Shown piece by piece: positions 8,030 through 16,745 of a stretch of 49,090 nucleotides of DNA. This DNA comes from Nocardia amamiensis (lineage in GTDB: Bacteria; Actinomycetota; Actinomycetes; Mycobacteriales; Mycobacteriaceae), in assembly GCF_015477605.1 (NCBI RefSeq), contig NZ_JADLQX010000043.1, positions 1-49,090 of the forward strand, in the 5' to 3' direction. Positions within the stretch are counted from its first letter, which is position 1, and every line of letters starts with the position of its first letter. The notes below the pieces were generated by a model that did no database searches, was not told the DNA's origin, and saw nothing but the letters and a program-made list of their open reading frames with translations. Made by a program: the position numbers and the translations under genes.

Positions 8030-8808
8030 CGACCCTGACCGTCGATGCCGCCCTCGTCGTCGCCGAAAAGCTCGGCGCGCAAACCCTTCCGGTGGTTCTC
8101 GCCCTGCGCCCACGGCACAGTGAGCACGCCGACTTCCATGCCGCCCGCGTCGCCGCTGTCGCGGAGCTGTGTGGGCGCGGCGTGCTCGACGAGGACGGGA
8201 ACGTCCTCGACGACGAGCTGACCACCGCATTGTTCGCCCTGGCCCGTCCGGAAAGGCAACTGGCCCTGCGGATCCGGCGCGATGGCGTGCATCGAATCTG
8301 CCTGGCCCGGCGCGGCCTGGACCACGCGGTGGCGGTGCGAGTGGGCGACGAAATCCAGATCGGCACCGTGTGGGGTGACGAGGATCCGGTGGCGTTGAGC
8401 CGGCCGCTGCTGGCCGCACTCGGCGCCCGTCCACCCGCGGACATCCCGGCGCTCACCGCCCCCACCGCCGAACTGCGTCGACGGCTCGACGACGCGGGAA
8501 CCACCGAGGCCAGCGCCGCCTACCAGCTCGGCATGTCCGAATCGGACGCGCTGACCGTGGGAGTCGCACTGCGCCAGTGCATTTCGGTCGCCGAGTTGGT
8601 GTGCTACTCCCACCGTGACGGCAGCCCGGTGCGGTCGCCCGCCGCCGTCGCCGTGTACGACACCGCGGCCGGCCGGATCATCGGCGGCGGCAGCATGGCC
8701 CCTGACGGGCAACCGTGGACGACCTTGGCCCCCGGCAGTGATCGCCGGTTGGCCCATGTCGTCGGTGCGCAGATCGAAGCGCTGCCCGAGGGCCGCTGGA
8801 TGCCGTAA
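8026..8808 (+). CDS. EspG-family ESX secretion-associated chaperone (copy 3)
   Basis: 260 residues, start overlapping the PPE stop by ATGA. The N-terminus (LTVDAALVVAEKLGAQTLPVVLAL) is divergent from the W-x-L-T opening of the other two copies, and the fold pattern (ARPERQLALRIR, then AVYDTAAGRIIGGGS near the C-terminus) is of the type seen in actinobacterial 'ESX secretion-associated protein EspG'. Placement directly behind a PE-like/PPE pair is the classical espG position. It is the last gene before the Esx pair. Confidence 0.7.
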   Translation: MTTLTVDAALVVAEKLGAQTLPVVLALRPRHSEHADFHAARVAAVAELCGRGVLDEDGNVLDDELTTALFALARPERQLALRIRRDGVHRICLARRGLDHAVAVRVGDEIQIGTVWGDEDPVALSRPLLAALGARPPADIPALTAPTAELRRRLDDAGTTEASAAYQLGMSESDALTVGVALRQCISVAELVCYSHRDGSPVRSPAAVAVYDTAAGRIIGGGSMAPDGQPWTTLAPGSDRRLAHVVGAQIEALPEGRWMP

Positions 8809-8886
8809 TCGATACGCGCATCCACCCATCGTCCGGAGTCACTTCTCCGGAATTCTCAACACATCATCATCCGAAAGGAAATGTCA

Positions 8887-9204
8887 ATGGCTGACGCAGA
8901 TCCTCTCCACCTTGATTTCGCCATTTTTCAGAAGTATGCGAACGCGTACGCCGACGTGATTCCGCCCATCGACAAGAGCGTCGACAACCTCGAGGCGACG
9001 GTGATCGCCGCGAAGAAGGATTGGGAAGGTGAAGCCAATGTCGCGTTCACCAAATTCGCCGACGAACTGCAGGCGAAGATCCGCAAAGTGAATGTCGATC
9101 TGGGCCAGGTCTCGGAGGCGTTGCGTACCGGTGAAACGAAGGTCGCGGCAACCGAAAACGAGAGCATGGGCGGGTTCACCACGCTGAACACGAATTACCT
9201 CTGA
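8887..9204 (+). CDS. WXG100 family (Esx) protein, first of pair
   Basis: 105 residues from ATG 8887 (AAGGA 7 bases upstream); the ATG at 8881 is too close to that site. Two helices are joined by a turn with the diagnostic W-x-G (KKDWEGEANVAF). Esx proteins form an antiparallel four-helix dimer, are exported together by the ESX channel and are needed for secretion of other substrates. The 81-base gap upstream holds TCCGGA boxes but no clear promoter. The C-terminal tail (FTTLNTNYL) does not contain an obvious YxxxD/E motif. Confidence 0.88.
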   Translation: MADADPLHLDFAIFQKYANAYADVIPPIDKSVDNLEATVIAAKKDWEGEANVAFTKFADELQAKIRKVNVDLGQVSEALRTGETKVAATENESMGGFTTLNTNYL

Positions 9205-9245
9205 CCGGAACCACCGAAACCACTTCTGAGAACGGAACCAGCACA

Positions 9246-9539
9246 ATGTTGTACAACCCTGCGGGCGTCATCCAGCTGATCACCGATATGGACAACTACC
9301 ACACGGCCATTACCGCGGAGCGGGAAAACGCGCAGAACGCGGCGACCTCGCTGGTGCGGGATGGCTGGCAGAGCGGCGAAGGCGGCGCCGCCGGCTCGTT
9401 CCTGGCCAAGCACAAGACCCTGATCGCCGACCTGGACGACCTGCTCGTACTGCTGAAGAAGGGACGTGACAACGTGCAGGCCGCGCTGGACAAGGCCCGG
9501 GCGACCGATCAGCACGTCGCGGACGACTTCGTCTGGTAG
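9246..9539 (+). CDS. WXG100 family (Esx) protein, second of pair, with altered WXG
   Basis: 97 residues, ATG 9246, 41 bases after the first Esx gene. The two-helix shape is clear, but the turn reads DGWQSGEGGAAGSF, so the Gly follows at W+3 instead of W+2. The pair is expected to make an Esx heterodimer. No YxxxD/E is visible at the C-terminus (ADDFVW); one partner of an Esx dimer usually carries the export signal and here it is not evident in either. A strong terminator closes the operon directly downstream. Confidence 0.85.
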   Translation: MLYNPAGVIQLITDMDNYHTAITAERENAQNAATSLVRDGWQSGEGGAAGSFLAKHKTLIADLDDLLVLLKKGRDNVQAALDKARATDQHVADDFVW

Positions 9540-9559
9540 ATCCGGCACCGAGGAGTCCC

Positions 9560-9597
9560 CGGGGGCCCGCCGCCAACTGGCCGCGGGCCCCCGTTTT
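9560..9597 (+). terminator. Rho-independent terminator after the Esx pair
   Basis: A perfect 11-bp stem (CGGGGGCCCGC at 9560-9570 with GCGGGCCCCCG at 9583-9593), a 12-base loop, then TTTT. It sits between convergent genes: the Esx operon ends at 9539 and the eccE stop is at 9597-9599. The T-run favours termination of plus-strand transcripts. Confidence 0.85.
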
Positions 9598-11360
9598 CAT
9601 GCGGATTGCAGGGCCGGCTCCGGTTGCGGCTCGACCTCGGTTTCGGCGTCGGTCCGAGCGCCCTCGAGGTACTCGACTTCCTCCCGGATCGAGACCACCT
9701 GGACGGTCAGTTCCTGGCCCGCGCTGCGAATGTGCACCCGCCCGGGCACGTCCGCCGATTCGATCAGCGCGACATCGGCGCCGAGCAGAACCGCCGCGGA
9801 CTCCCGCGGCGAACGGACATGGACGGCCGTCGCTTCCGACACCTGCCCAGCCGAGGCGACACCGTCGTAAACGATCATCGTGGCCGCGGCCGTGTATCGC
9901 GCGCTACCGGGCGCGGGCAACGACAGCGCGGCAGGCGCGCCGACCGCCGCGACCAGGCATTCCCATTCCCGGGGGCGAACGCTGTGCACGATCACCTGCG
10001 CACCCACCGCGATCGCGCGCAGCACCATCAGTTGGGTCAGCCGCAGCGACCCGACGATTTCCACCCGCCGGACCGCGGGCCCGAACAGCGGCACCGCGAC
10101 ACCGAGCCCGTCATCGGTAGCGCCGATCACCTGACCACACCCCGCTGCCGGCACCGTGAATCGCGACATCGCCGCTGGTACTCCGCGCAGCGCGGCGGAC
10201 GGCTCGAGGTGCCCGCCGTCGAGCAGGACCCGGCGCTGCAGTCCGCGCAACGGACGCAACCCGAGTTCGGCGGGCGGTTCCTCGGCGTCGTGATGACCGA
10301 CGCCGGCCAGGTCGCGCCGCACGACCGCGCTCAGCGCGACCATGGCGCCGCGCTGGCCCGGCGAGTCCGATTCGACGGCCGGTGTCATGCGCAAGCGGGT
10401 CAGCACCGACTTGCCGGGCAGCGTCCACACCGTCGCGAGCACCTCCGGTTCGAGGAGCTGTGGCCGGACGGCGTACCCGGTCAATTCGATGTCGCCGCCG
10501 CGCAAGACCTGCCAATCCTCGGCCCACTGCTGTGGGTCGTTGTCGTGCAGGACGGCGGCCTCCGCGGCCGCCAGTTCGTCGGCGGTCAGGATCGATACCC
10601 TGACGCCGCTGGTGGCGATGCGACCCGCGACCCGGCGCGTCGCGACCAGGGCGGTGCGGATCACGCCTTCCTGTGCGCTGCCCCGGTTGTCGATCGCGCC
10701 GACGTTGTCGAGCGGGTCGAAACGCAGGACCAGCCAGACGTTCTGGGTAGCGGCGGCAGGCAGTGGCCCGAGCAGTTTTTCGTAGACCCGGACGACGTTG
10801 CGCGGGCCCTGGGTGCGGACACCGAGCGTGACAACGTCGACGGCGGCCAGCCGAATGTCGAACTGGGACAGGCACCGTGCCACATCGGCGAGTGAGATGG
10901 CCGCGCCCGCCTCGATCCGAGCCGATCCGAGCAGGGTCGGCCGCACCGCGGTGCGGCCGAGCCCGACCATGGTGATCAGGTGGCGGCCGTCCCAGCGCAT
11001 GCCACAGCGGGCGCCGGCGGAGTCCGGGATATCGACATCGAACGGCTCCGGGCGTGGTTCACTACCACTACCGCGCCGATTGCGCCACCAGAGCGAGCCG
11101 CGCATTCCCAGAATTCGCCAAACATTGGTTTTCCGAACTCGGACGCCACCGAGCAACGCAATTGCGATCCCGATGCCGAGCGCCACTCGAATATCTGCGC
11201 CGAGGATGATGGCTATGGTGGCGGCCGTTGTTCCCGCGGCCGCCGAGGGCAGCACGATGGACAACGGAACCCGCGTGAACAGTTCGCTCCGACCTGAACT
11301 CAGCGGTGGCGGATCCGACGATTCCTGAGTATTTTCCGGCGGCATTGTCTCGCTCTTCAT
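9597..11360 (-). CDS. eccE: T7SS membrane component EccE
   Basis: 587 residues. Residues about 30-70 hold two closely spaced transmembrane helices (LSIVLPSAAAGTTAATIAII and IRVALGIGIAIALLGG) followed by a basic stretch and a long soluble domain, the EccE plan. EccE is at the periphery of the inner-membrane ESX core complex. The start has GGAG 9 bases upstream. It diverges from eccB across 108 bases and converges on the Esx operon, so it is transcribed as a single gene. EccE is lacking in ESX-4-type systems, so its presence here, with eccA, argues for an ESX-1/2/3/5-like system. Confidence 0.85.
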   Translation of the reverse strand: MKSETMPPENTQESSDPPPLSSGRSELFTRVPLSIVLPSAAAGTTAATIAIILGADIRVALGIGIAIALLGGVRVRKTNVWRILGMRGSLWWRNRRGSGSEPRPEPFDVDIPDSAGARCGMRWDGRHLITMVGLGRTAVRPTLLGSARIEAGAAISLADVARCLSQFDIRLAAVDVVTLGVRTQGPRNVVRVYEKLLGPLPAAATQNVWLVLRFDPLDNVGAIDNRGSAQEGVIRTALVATRRVAGRIATSGVRVSILTADELAAAEAAVLHDNDPQQWAEDWQVLRGGDIELTGYAVRPQLLEPEVLATVWTLPGKSVLTRLRMTPAVESDSPGQRGAMVALSAVVRRDLAGVGHHDAEEPPAELGLRPLRGLQRRVLLDGGHLEPSAALRGVPAAMSRFTVPAAGCGQVIGATDDGLGVAVPLFGPAVRRVEIVGSLRLTQLMVLRAIAVGAQVIVHSVRPREWECLVAAVGAPAALSLPAPGSARYTAAATMIVYDGVASAGQVSEATAVHVRSPRESAAVLLGADVALIESADVPGRVHIRSAGQELTVQVVSIREEVEYLEGARTDAETEVEPQPEPALQSA

Positions 11361-11423
11361 TCAGCACATCTCCATTCGGCGCGCACCTGTGTGGTGCGGT
11401 AGCCTCTCACACGCCAGACGAGT

Positions 11424-11456
11424 GTGCGCATTCAGCCACACGGTGTTCATGCGCAC
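11424..11456. promoter_or_regulatory. Inverted repeat in the eccE-eccB divergent region
   Basis: GTGCGCA (11424-11430) and TGCGCAC (11450-11456) form a 7-bp inverted repeat separated by 19 bases, ending one base before the GGAGGAG ribosome-binding site of eccB. It could be an operator or a leader hairpin; 7 bp in such GC-rich DNA is weak evidence. No convincing -10/-35 pair was recognised in the 108-base region. Confidence 0.25.
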
Positions 11457-11468
11457 GGAGGAGTTGAA

Positions 11469-12875
11469 ATGCCGGCACAATTGACGACCCGGGCGCAGGT
11501 CAATGGATACAGATTTCTGCTGCAGCGTTTCGAGCACGCGCTGGTTCGCCGCGATGTGCGAATGCTGCACGATCCCATGCGCATCCAATTCCGTTCCTTG
11601 CTGACCGGCTTGGTGCTGGCAGTGCTGGTGACCGCTGGCTGCGGCGTCCTGGCGTTCCTGCGGCCGCAGGGGCAACTCGGCGATGCCAAGATCATCATGG
11701 CCGGCGACAGCGGCGCCCTCTACGTCATGGTGGACAAGACCATGCACCCGGTGCTGAATCTGGCTTCGGCCAGGCTGATCACCGGTACCAGCGAATCACC
11801 GACGTCGGTAAAGGATTCGAAGCTGGCCTCGGTGCCGCGCGGACCGTTGCTCGGCATCCCCGGCGCCCCCGCGTCGCTGCCGGGGGCGGTCGATCGCGAT
11901 CGCTCCGAGTGGACGCTGTGCGAAGACGCGACCGACGGTGTGCGCAGTACGGTTCTCGACGGCGTGCCACAGCTCGGCCCGCAGATCCGGCCGGGCAGAC
12001 CGGATGAGGCGGTGCTCGCGACCTATGACGGCGCCACCTACCTGATCTACGACGGCAAGCATGCTCGCATCGATATGAGCAGCGATGCGGTCGTGGCTAC
12101 CTTGCAGATTCGCGGGATGCGGCCGCGGCCGATCGGCGCCGGACTGCTCAACGCGACCGTCGCCGCCCCTGAACTCCTCGATCCGGAGATCCCCGACGCG
12201 GGTGCGCCCAGCGCCGTGCGCGGCGGCAATGTCGTTGTGGGGTCCGTGATTCGGGTCCAAGGCGTCAACGGCGCGCAGCCGTATGTGGTGCTCACCGACG
12301 GGGTGCAGAAGATTTCGGAGTTCACCGCGCAGGTACTGCGCGCGTCGAACTCGATGGGGCATACCGTCATTCCGCTGCTGTCCCCGGACGCGATCGGCGG
12401 TCTGCCGGTGCTGGACACCCTGCCGATCGGGCAGTTCCCGGCCGGCGTCCCGTCCATCGTCGCCATGGACACCGATCCGGTGGCCTGCGCGAGCTGGGCA
12501 CGTGGCGCGAGTGATCAAGCCGCCACCCTGCGCTTGCTCGTCGGCAGGCAACTGCCGCTGGCGTCCGGCCGGACACCGGTGCGGCTCGTCGGGGGCGAGG
12601 CCGCCCACACGGCCTACATCCCCGCAGGAACCGGCGAATTCGTGCAGGTCACCGGTATCGAGCTGGACAGCACCCGGCGCGATGGCCTGTTCTATGTCAC
12701 CGACACCGGCGTTCGATTCGGTATTCCGGACGCCGCGACGGCAGCCATGCTCGGCCAGACCGCCGAGCCGAAGCTGGTGCCGTGGCAGATCATCAGCCAA
12801 CTGCCCGCGGGGCCGATGCTGGATCGCCAATCCGCCCTCATCGCCAGGGATGTCGTCCGCACCGACGGGTCGTAG
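11469..12875 (+). CDS. eccB: T7SS membrane component EccB
   Basis: 468 residues from ATG 11469, with GGAGGAG 5 bases upstream (the frame extends upstream but without a site). It begins MPAQLTTRAQVNGYRFLLQR, the highly typical EccB opening, followed by one transmembrane helix (LLTGLVLAVLVTAGCGVLAFL) and a large extracytoplasmic domain. The conserved pair of cysteines is present in WTLCEDATDG and VACASWARG, which form a disulphide in known EccB. EccB caps the periplasmic side of the core complex and works with MycP. The gene order eccB then unknown then YbaB is unusual: in mycobacteria eccB is normally followed by eccC. Confidence 0.92.
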   Translation: MPAQLTTRAQVNGYRFLLQRFEHALVRRDVRMLHDPMRIQFRSLLTGLVLAVLVTAGCGVLAFLRPQGQLGDAKIIMAGDSGALYVMVDKTMHPVLNLASARLITGTSESPTSVKDSKLASVPRGPLLGIPGAPASLPGAVDRDRSEWTLCEDATDGVRSTVLDGVPQLGPQIRPGRPDEAVLATYDGATYLIYDGKHARIDMSSDAVVATLQIRGMRPRPIGAGLLNATVAAPELLDPEIPDAGAPSAVRGGNVVVGSVIRVQGVNGAQPYVVLTDGVQKISEFTAQVLRASNSMGHTVIPLLSPDAIGGLPVLDTLPIGQFPAGVPSIVAMDTDPVACASWARGASDQAATLRLLVGRQLPLASGRTPVRLVGGEAAHTAYIPAGTGEFVQVTGIELDSTRRDGLFYVTDTGVRFGIPDAATAAMLGQTAEPKLVPWQIISQLPAGPMLDRQSALIARDVVRTDGS

Positions 12876-12991
12876 CCGGTGTCCGCGGGTGACGAGAAGG
12901 TGAACGGCTGTGGCGACCAGATCGTGCCCGGTCGCCGCCCGTGCGTCGGCTGGGTACTTTCCGGGCAGTCGAACGCGAAGGGGACTTGCTG

Positions 12992-14059
12992 ATGCCGCGG
13001 ATTGTGGGCAGGCGAAACGATGGCGCCGTCGTCGTCGCTGTCGGCGGGGTGTGTGTCATCGTCGGATCCGACGCCCTCGACGCCGCCGGACACTGTGCGA
13101 CCCCGCCGGAACAACTGCGGGTGATGTTGGTCAGCGCTACGGCCACTGACGCCGATTGCACCGTTACCGACGAGCCGATGCCCGCCGGTCTGCTGTCGGC
13201 GGCGCAGCTCGCAGCGATCCTGGCCTGGGAGGTCGGGTTCGTCGAGGGCGAACCAGGCGACAGTGAGCGTCCCGGACTGAGCGGTGCTGAAACCGAACTC
13301 TACCTACGCTATCGACCCGATACCGGGGACGCCTATCCGAACAGTCTGGCCGTGGCGGAGGTCGACCGCCCGTTCTTCTCACTCGAACCCGTGCCCGCAC
13401 CGGTCACGCCGTCCGATGCGCTCGAGTTCACCGACCACGAGTCCGCGCCGCTGGTTCAGCTCTGCGCATCGATGGCCCACGTCGAGGATCTGTCCGCCGC
13501 CGGGGTCGTCGCCGCGGCAGCCGAAGACCTGATCGACCGCGTCAGCTATGCCGAGACGGTCGAGGAGTTCTATCCGGCACTGGCGCACGCGGTTTCGGCG
13601 CGGACGGTGCCCGCTCCCGCCGTCGAGGCGGCCGACGGCGTCGACCGGGACGAGATCCTGGGCTTCTTCGGCCGCCTGCTGGCGGAGCTGGATCGGCGGC
13701 GGCCCTGGCCGGACCCGGTCACGGTCGCGGTCGACCCGCACACCTGGCCGACGCCGGGGTCGAGCAGGCTCATCGGCTGGGTGGATATCGGCATCTCGGC
13801 CCTGGAGTGGGCGGTGAAGGCGGGCTTTGCCGAGGTTCCCGACGACGATCAGGCGTTGCTGGTCTTGCGTTTACGGACTGGGCAGCTGATCGCGCTGGTG
13901 GGGGAGCAGGACCCGGACCCGGCCCGGTTCATGGTGCTGCTGCCCGATCTCGACGGCCAGCAAGATCCCGTGGCGGTGATCGCGTATCTGGCGCGATACG
14001 CCGGACTACGGGTCGAATTCGATGAACGGGCGGCGATGGCAGAGGTGGCGGCACAGTGA
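12992..14059 (+). CDS. Protein of unknown function in ESX locus; N-terminal domain shared with the small gene at 34305
   Basis: 355 residues. ATG 12992 has AAGGGGA about 8 bases upstream and is preferred over an upstream GTG at 12941. The first 80 residues (MPRIVGRRNDGAVVVAVGG..., then DAAGH, then DEPMPAGLLS) clearly match the 97-residue protein on the minus strand at 34305-34598. The rest, about 270 residues, is acidic with a helical region (DLIDRVSYAETVEEFY) and a C-terminal alpha/beta part (LIGWVDIGISALEW, ALLVLRLRTGQLIALVG). No signal peptide, transmembrane helix or catalytic motif. It overlaps the next YbaB-like gene (GTGA) and therefore probably belongs to the eccB transcript. The family is not recognised. 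Confidence 0.6.
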   Translation: MPRIVGRRNDGAVVVAVGGVCVIVGSDALDAAGHCATPPEQLRVMLVSATATDADCTVTDEPMPAGLLSAAQLAAILAWEVGFVEGEPGDSERPGLSGAETELYLRYRPDTGDAYPNSLAVAEVDRPFFSLEPVPAPVTPSDALEFTDHESAPLVQLCASMAHVEDLSAAGVVAAAAEDLIDRVSYAETVEEFYPALAHAVSARTVPAPAVEAADGVDRDEILGFFGRLLAELDRRRPWPDPVTVAVDPHTWPTPGSSRLIGWVDIGISALEWAVKAGFAEVPDDDQALLVLRLRTGQLIALVGEQDPDPARFMVLLPDLDGQQDPVAVIAYLARYAGLRVEFDERAAMAEVAAQ

Positions 14060-14520
14060 TACGACCGGAGAACGCGAGCGCGGCGGCCGATGCCGCTGAT
14101 CTGATCGACGCCGTGGGCCGGGCGCTGAGCCAGATGCGCGATCTGCGCGGTGCCCGCGACGCGCTGACCGCGTCCGCCACCGTGGAACACGGCCGAATCA
14201 CCGTCGTGGTCAATGTTTCCGGCTCGATCATCGAGACGTACTACGCCGAGGACATCAACACACTCAGCTATGGCCAAATCGCCCGCGCGACAGTTCAGGC
14301 GGCGCAGGCTGCGGCCGCGAAGGTGGCCGCCAAGCAGGAAACGCTCCTGGCCCCGGCAGCCGAGCTGCGTTCGCGAATGCCCAAGCCCGAGGATCTGTTC
14401 GCGGGCCTGGCCGAGCTGCGGGCGCAACTGCCGACGCACACACCGGCACCGCTGACTCCGCCGTCGGAAAACACGCTGAACGATCGTCGAAATGATGGTC
14501 ATCGAATTCTGGACCGATAA
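14056..14520 (+). CDS. YbaB/EbfC-family-like protein (copy 2)
   Basis: 154 residues, GTG overlapping the upstream stop. Helix (LIDAVGRALSQMRDLRGARD), strands (ATVEHGRITVVVNVSGSIIETYY) and a long helix (IARATVQAAQAAAAKVAA) give the YbaB/EbfC layout, with an extra C-terminal disordered tail ending NDGHRILDR. Many T7SS loci carry one or two such proteins; possible roles are DNA binding or substrate chaperoning, neither shown by the sequence. Confidence 0.65.
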   Translation: MIRPENASAAADAADLIDAVGRALSQMRDLRGARDALTASATVEHGRITVVVNVSGSIIETYYAEDINTLSYGQIARATVQAAQAAAAKVAAKQETLLAPAAELRSRMPKPEDLFAGLAELRAQLPTHTPAPLTPPSENTLNDRRNDGHRILDR

Positions 14521-14562
14521 GTCGCCCGCCGAATTCTCCAGCGCGACAAGAGGACACCCACC

Positions 14563-14919
14563 ATGGATGACGATTTCAATGCTGCCGTTGAGGGATTTCA
14601 GGCCAAGATGGCCGAAATCGCCGGTCTGCAAGCCGCACGTGCGCTACTGCTCGGCGTAGGCACCACGGCGCGACGGCGGGTGCGCGTCACCGTGAATGCC
14701 GACGGAATCGCCACCGACATCAAGTTTTCCGGCGCGATCGGCGAATTGACCCCGGCGGAACTCGCCGACGCTGTCACCGCGGCGTCGCGGGCGGCCGTGC
14801 TCGACGTCGCGCGCAAGGCCAAGGAACTGATGGCGCCGCTCGACGTCGACCAGGCCGAGGCGCCCAAACTGGACGACCTGTTCGCCACCATCACCTCATT
14901 GCGCGATCACCTGGGCTGA
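14563..14919 (+). CDS. YbaB/EbfC-family-like protein (copy 3)
   Basis: 118 residues, ATG 14563 with AGAGGA upstream. It has the same plan as its neighbour: N-terminal helix (FNAAVEGFQAKMAEIAGL), strands (RVRVTVNADGIATDIKFSG), long helix (ELADAVTAASRAAVLDVARKA). Together with copy 2 it may form a heterodimer. The 100-base gap to the transporter gene contains only a short TGGCGA-TCGCCA palindrome. Confidence 0.68.
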   Translation: MDDDFNAAVEGFQAKMAEIAGLQAARALLLGVGTTARRRVRVTVNADGIATDIKFSGAIGELTPAELADAVTAASRAAVLDVARKAKELMAPLDVDQAEAPKLDDLFATITSLRDHLG

Positions 14920-15021
14920 TGCCGACCGCGGTGGGCCCGCGCCGTGCCGACTGGCGAGATCGCCACCGATAGTCGAGACTTCCGATCGGGGGTGGCCGAG
15001 CTATCGAGTTGAGGGCGCACC

Positions 15022-16638
15022 ATGGCAGTCGAGATCACCCGTCCAGGCCGAGTGATCCGGACGCAACCGGCGCTGCCGTCGAACCGCGGGCGGCGCGCAC
15101 TAGTCCTGTCGCTCATCGGCGCCACCGGATTCCTGATCAGCCAGGACGTTTCGTTGCACAGCGTCGCTGTGTCGACCCTGCTGCAGCAGCTGGGTGACCG
15201 GGACGTGCTCGAGTTCTCGCTGTGGATCCCGAAGTCTTATGTGCTGTCGCTCATCGTGTTTCTACTCATCGGTGGTGTGCTCACCGACCGCTGCGGCGCC
15301 AAACGAGTGCTGGTTGCCGGGTGTGTCACTTTTCTCGCGGGTCTGGTGGCCCACATGCTGCTGGCCGCGACCTCGATTCCGTTGCTGGTGGCCAGAATAG
15401 TGATGGGCGCGGGTGTCGCCGCTATCGTCCCCGCGTCGCTGTCGATCCTCGTGCTGGTCAGCAATGCCGGTCGGCAACGTGCCCAGGCGCTGCTGTTGTG
15501 GGCAGGCTGTCTGGCCGCGGGTGTGACAGTCGTTCCGCTGGTGAGCGGCCTGCTGTTGAACAATCTGTGGTGGCCCCGGGTCGCCCTCGCCGACGCCGTG
15601 GTCGCGGTGGCACTGTTGGCCGGCATCGTCAAGTTCGTACCGCGCTGCCCCGGCGATCCGCAAGCTCCGGTGGATTGGCCGAGTGTCGTTGCGGCGACGG
15701 TAGGTTCGGGGCTGGTCGCGCTCGGTCTATTGAAGGCGCCCGACTGGGGTTGGACCGCGGTTCCGGTCATCGTGCTGCTGGGGTCAGGCACCGTCCTCTT
15801 GGTTCTGGCGGCGGCAACCCGCCGTGGCGGCGAGTTGCCGCACGACATTCTGCTTCGCGCCGATCCGCGGGCGCAGCCCGCGATGTTCGCGCTGTCCGCG
15901 GCGGTCGTGGCGGAATTCGGCATCGTCTTCGTGACGATCCAGTACCTGCAGGCGGTGCGTGGTACCGACCCGGTGGTGGCCGGCGCGCTCATCTTCCTGC
16001 CCGCCTGCGTGGCCTCCGCGGCGGGCGCCAAGGCCGGTGCGGTGCTGCAACGCCGTACCGGCGCAACAACTCCGCTGATCATCGGCTTGACGATGGTGCT
16101 GGATGGCCTGGCTGTCGGTTTGACCGCGGACGCGGCGGGCAGCCTGGAGCGGATCGTGGGGATGGTCGCGGTGATGAGCGTGGGTATGGGCATCGTGATG
16201 GCGGTCGCGCTCGACGCGATCGGTACCGCGCTGCCGTCGACCCGCAACGGCGTCCTGTTCGCGGCGCAGTCGGCCGTCGTCCAACTCGGCAGCCTGCTCG
16301 GTTTGGCGGTAGCCGGTGGTCTCGTCGACCAGGGATATCGAGCGGGGCTTGTCATTCCGGCCAAGGTTGCCGCGCACGAAGGCATCGTCGCGGTCGGGCA
16401 ACCGCTGGGCATGAACGTGGCAACGGCGGCCTCGGTCGGCGACACGCTCGGTGGGCCGCTCGCCAGGGCGGTGCAGAACGCGTTCTTGGTCGGCTACCGG
16501 CAGGCGTTGCTCGCCACCATCGTGGTTGTCGTCGTGATGATGCTCGTAATCGGCGTCCTGACCGCCCGCGCCCGCCTGCGGAGTGCCGGGAATTTCACGA
16601 GTTATCAAGAGATTCCAAAGAATACGCGGGAAATATAA
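15022..16638 (+). CDS. MFS transporter, DHA2 (14-TMS) drug:proton antiporter-like
   Basis: 538 residues with about 14 hydrophobic helices. The loop after helix 2 reads LTDRCGAKRVLVAG, matching MFS motif A (GxLaDrxGrkxxl), and the helix pair around RIVMGAGVAAIVPASLSIL matches motif B of multidrug antiporters. The likely function is export of a small hydrophobic or cationic molecule driven by protons. It stands alone between the YbaB-like genes and the two-component system. Its substrate cannot be read from the sequence. Such a transporter is not a usual part of ESX loci, so it may be a passenger. Confidence 0.8.
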   Translation: MAVEITRPGRVIRTQPALPSNRGRRALVLSLIGATGFLISQDVSLHSVAVSTLLQQLGDRDVLEFSLWIPKSYVLSLIVFLLIGGVLTDRCGAKRVLVAGCVTFLAGLVAHMLLAATSIPLLVARIVMGAGVAAIVPASLSILVLVSNAGRQRAQALLLWAGCLAAGVTVVPLVSGLLLNNLWWPRVALADAVVAVALLAGIVKFVPRCPGDPQAPVDWPSVVAATVGSGLVALGLLKAPDWGWTAVPVIVLLGSGTVLLVLAAATRRGGELPHDILLRADPRAQPAMFALSAAVVAEFGIVFVTIQYLQAVRGTDPVVAGALIFLPACVASAAGAKAGAVLQRRTGATTPLIIGLTMVLDGLAVGLTADAAGSLERIVGMVAVMSVGMGIVMAVALDAIGTALPSTRNGVLFAAQSAVVQLGSLLGLAVAGGLVDQGYRAGLVIPAKVAAHEGIVAVGQPLGMNVATAASVGDTLGGPLARAVQNAFLVGYRQALLATIVVVVVMMLVIGVLTARARLRSAGNFTSYQEIPKNTREI

Positions 16639-16676
16639 ATATTCGCAAAGTCGATATCAAGAAATTCGCGGCAGGG

Positions 16677-16706
16677 TTGACGCTTTCGATGCGGTGCGCA
16701 TAATTC
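16677..16706 (+). promoter_or_regulatory. Candidate sigma-70-type promoter upstream of the coiled-coil gene
   Basis: TTGACG (16677-16682) and TAATTC (16701-16706), 18 bases apart, in an unusually AT-rich stretch after the transporter stop. The predicted start would be near 16713, about 33 bases before GTG 16746. It could drive the coiled-coil gene and the two-component system. Confidence 0.45.
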
Positions 16707-16745
16707 ATTTCGGGGCGCACGGACTATTGAGAGGCTGGGGTTGTC

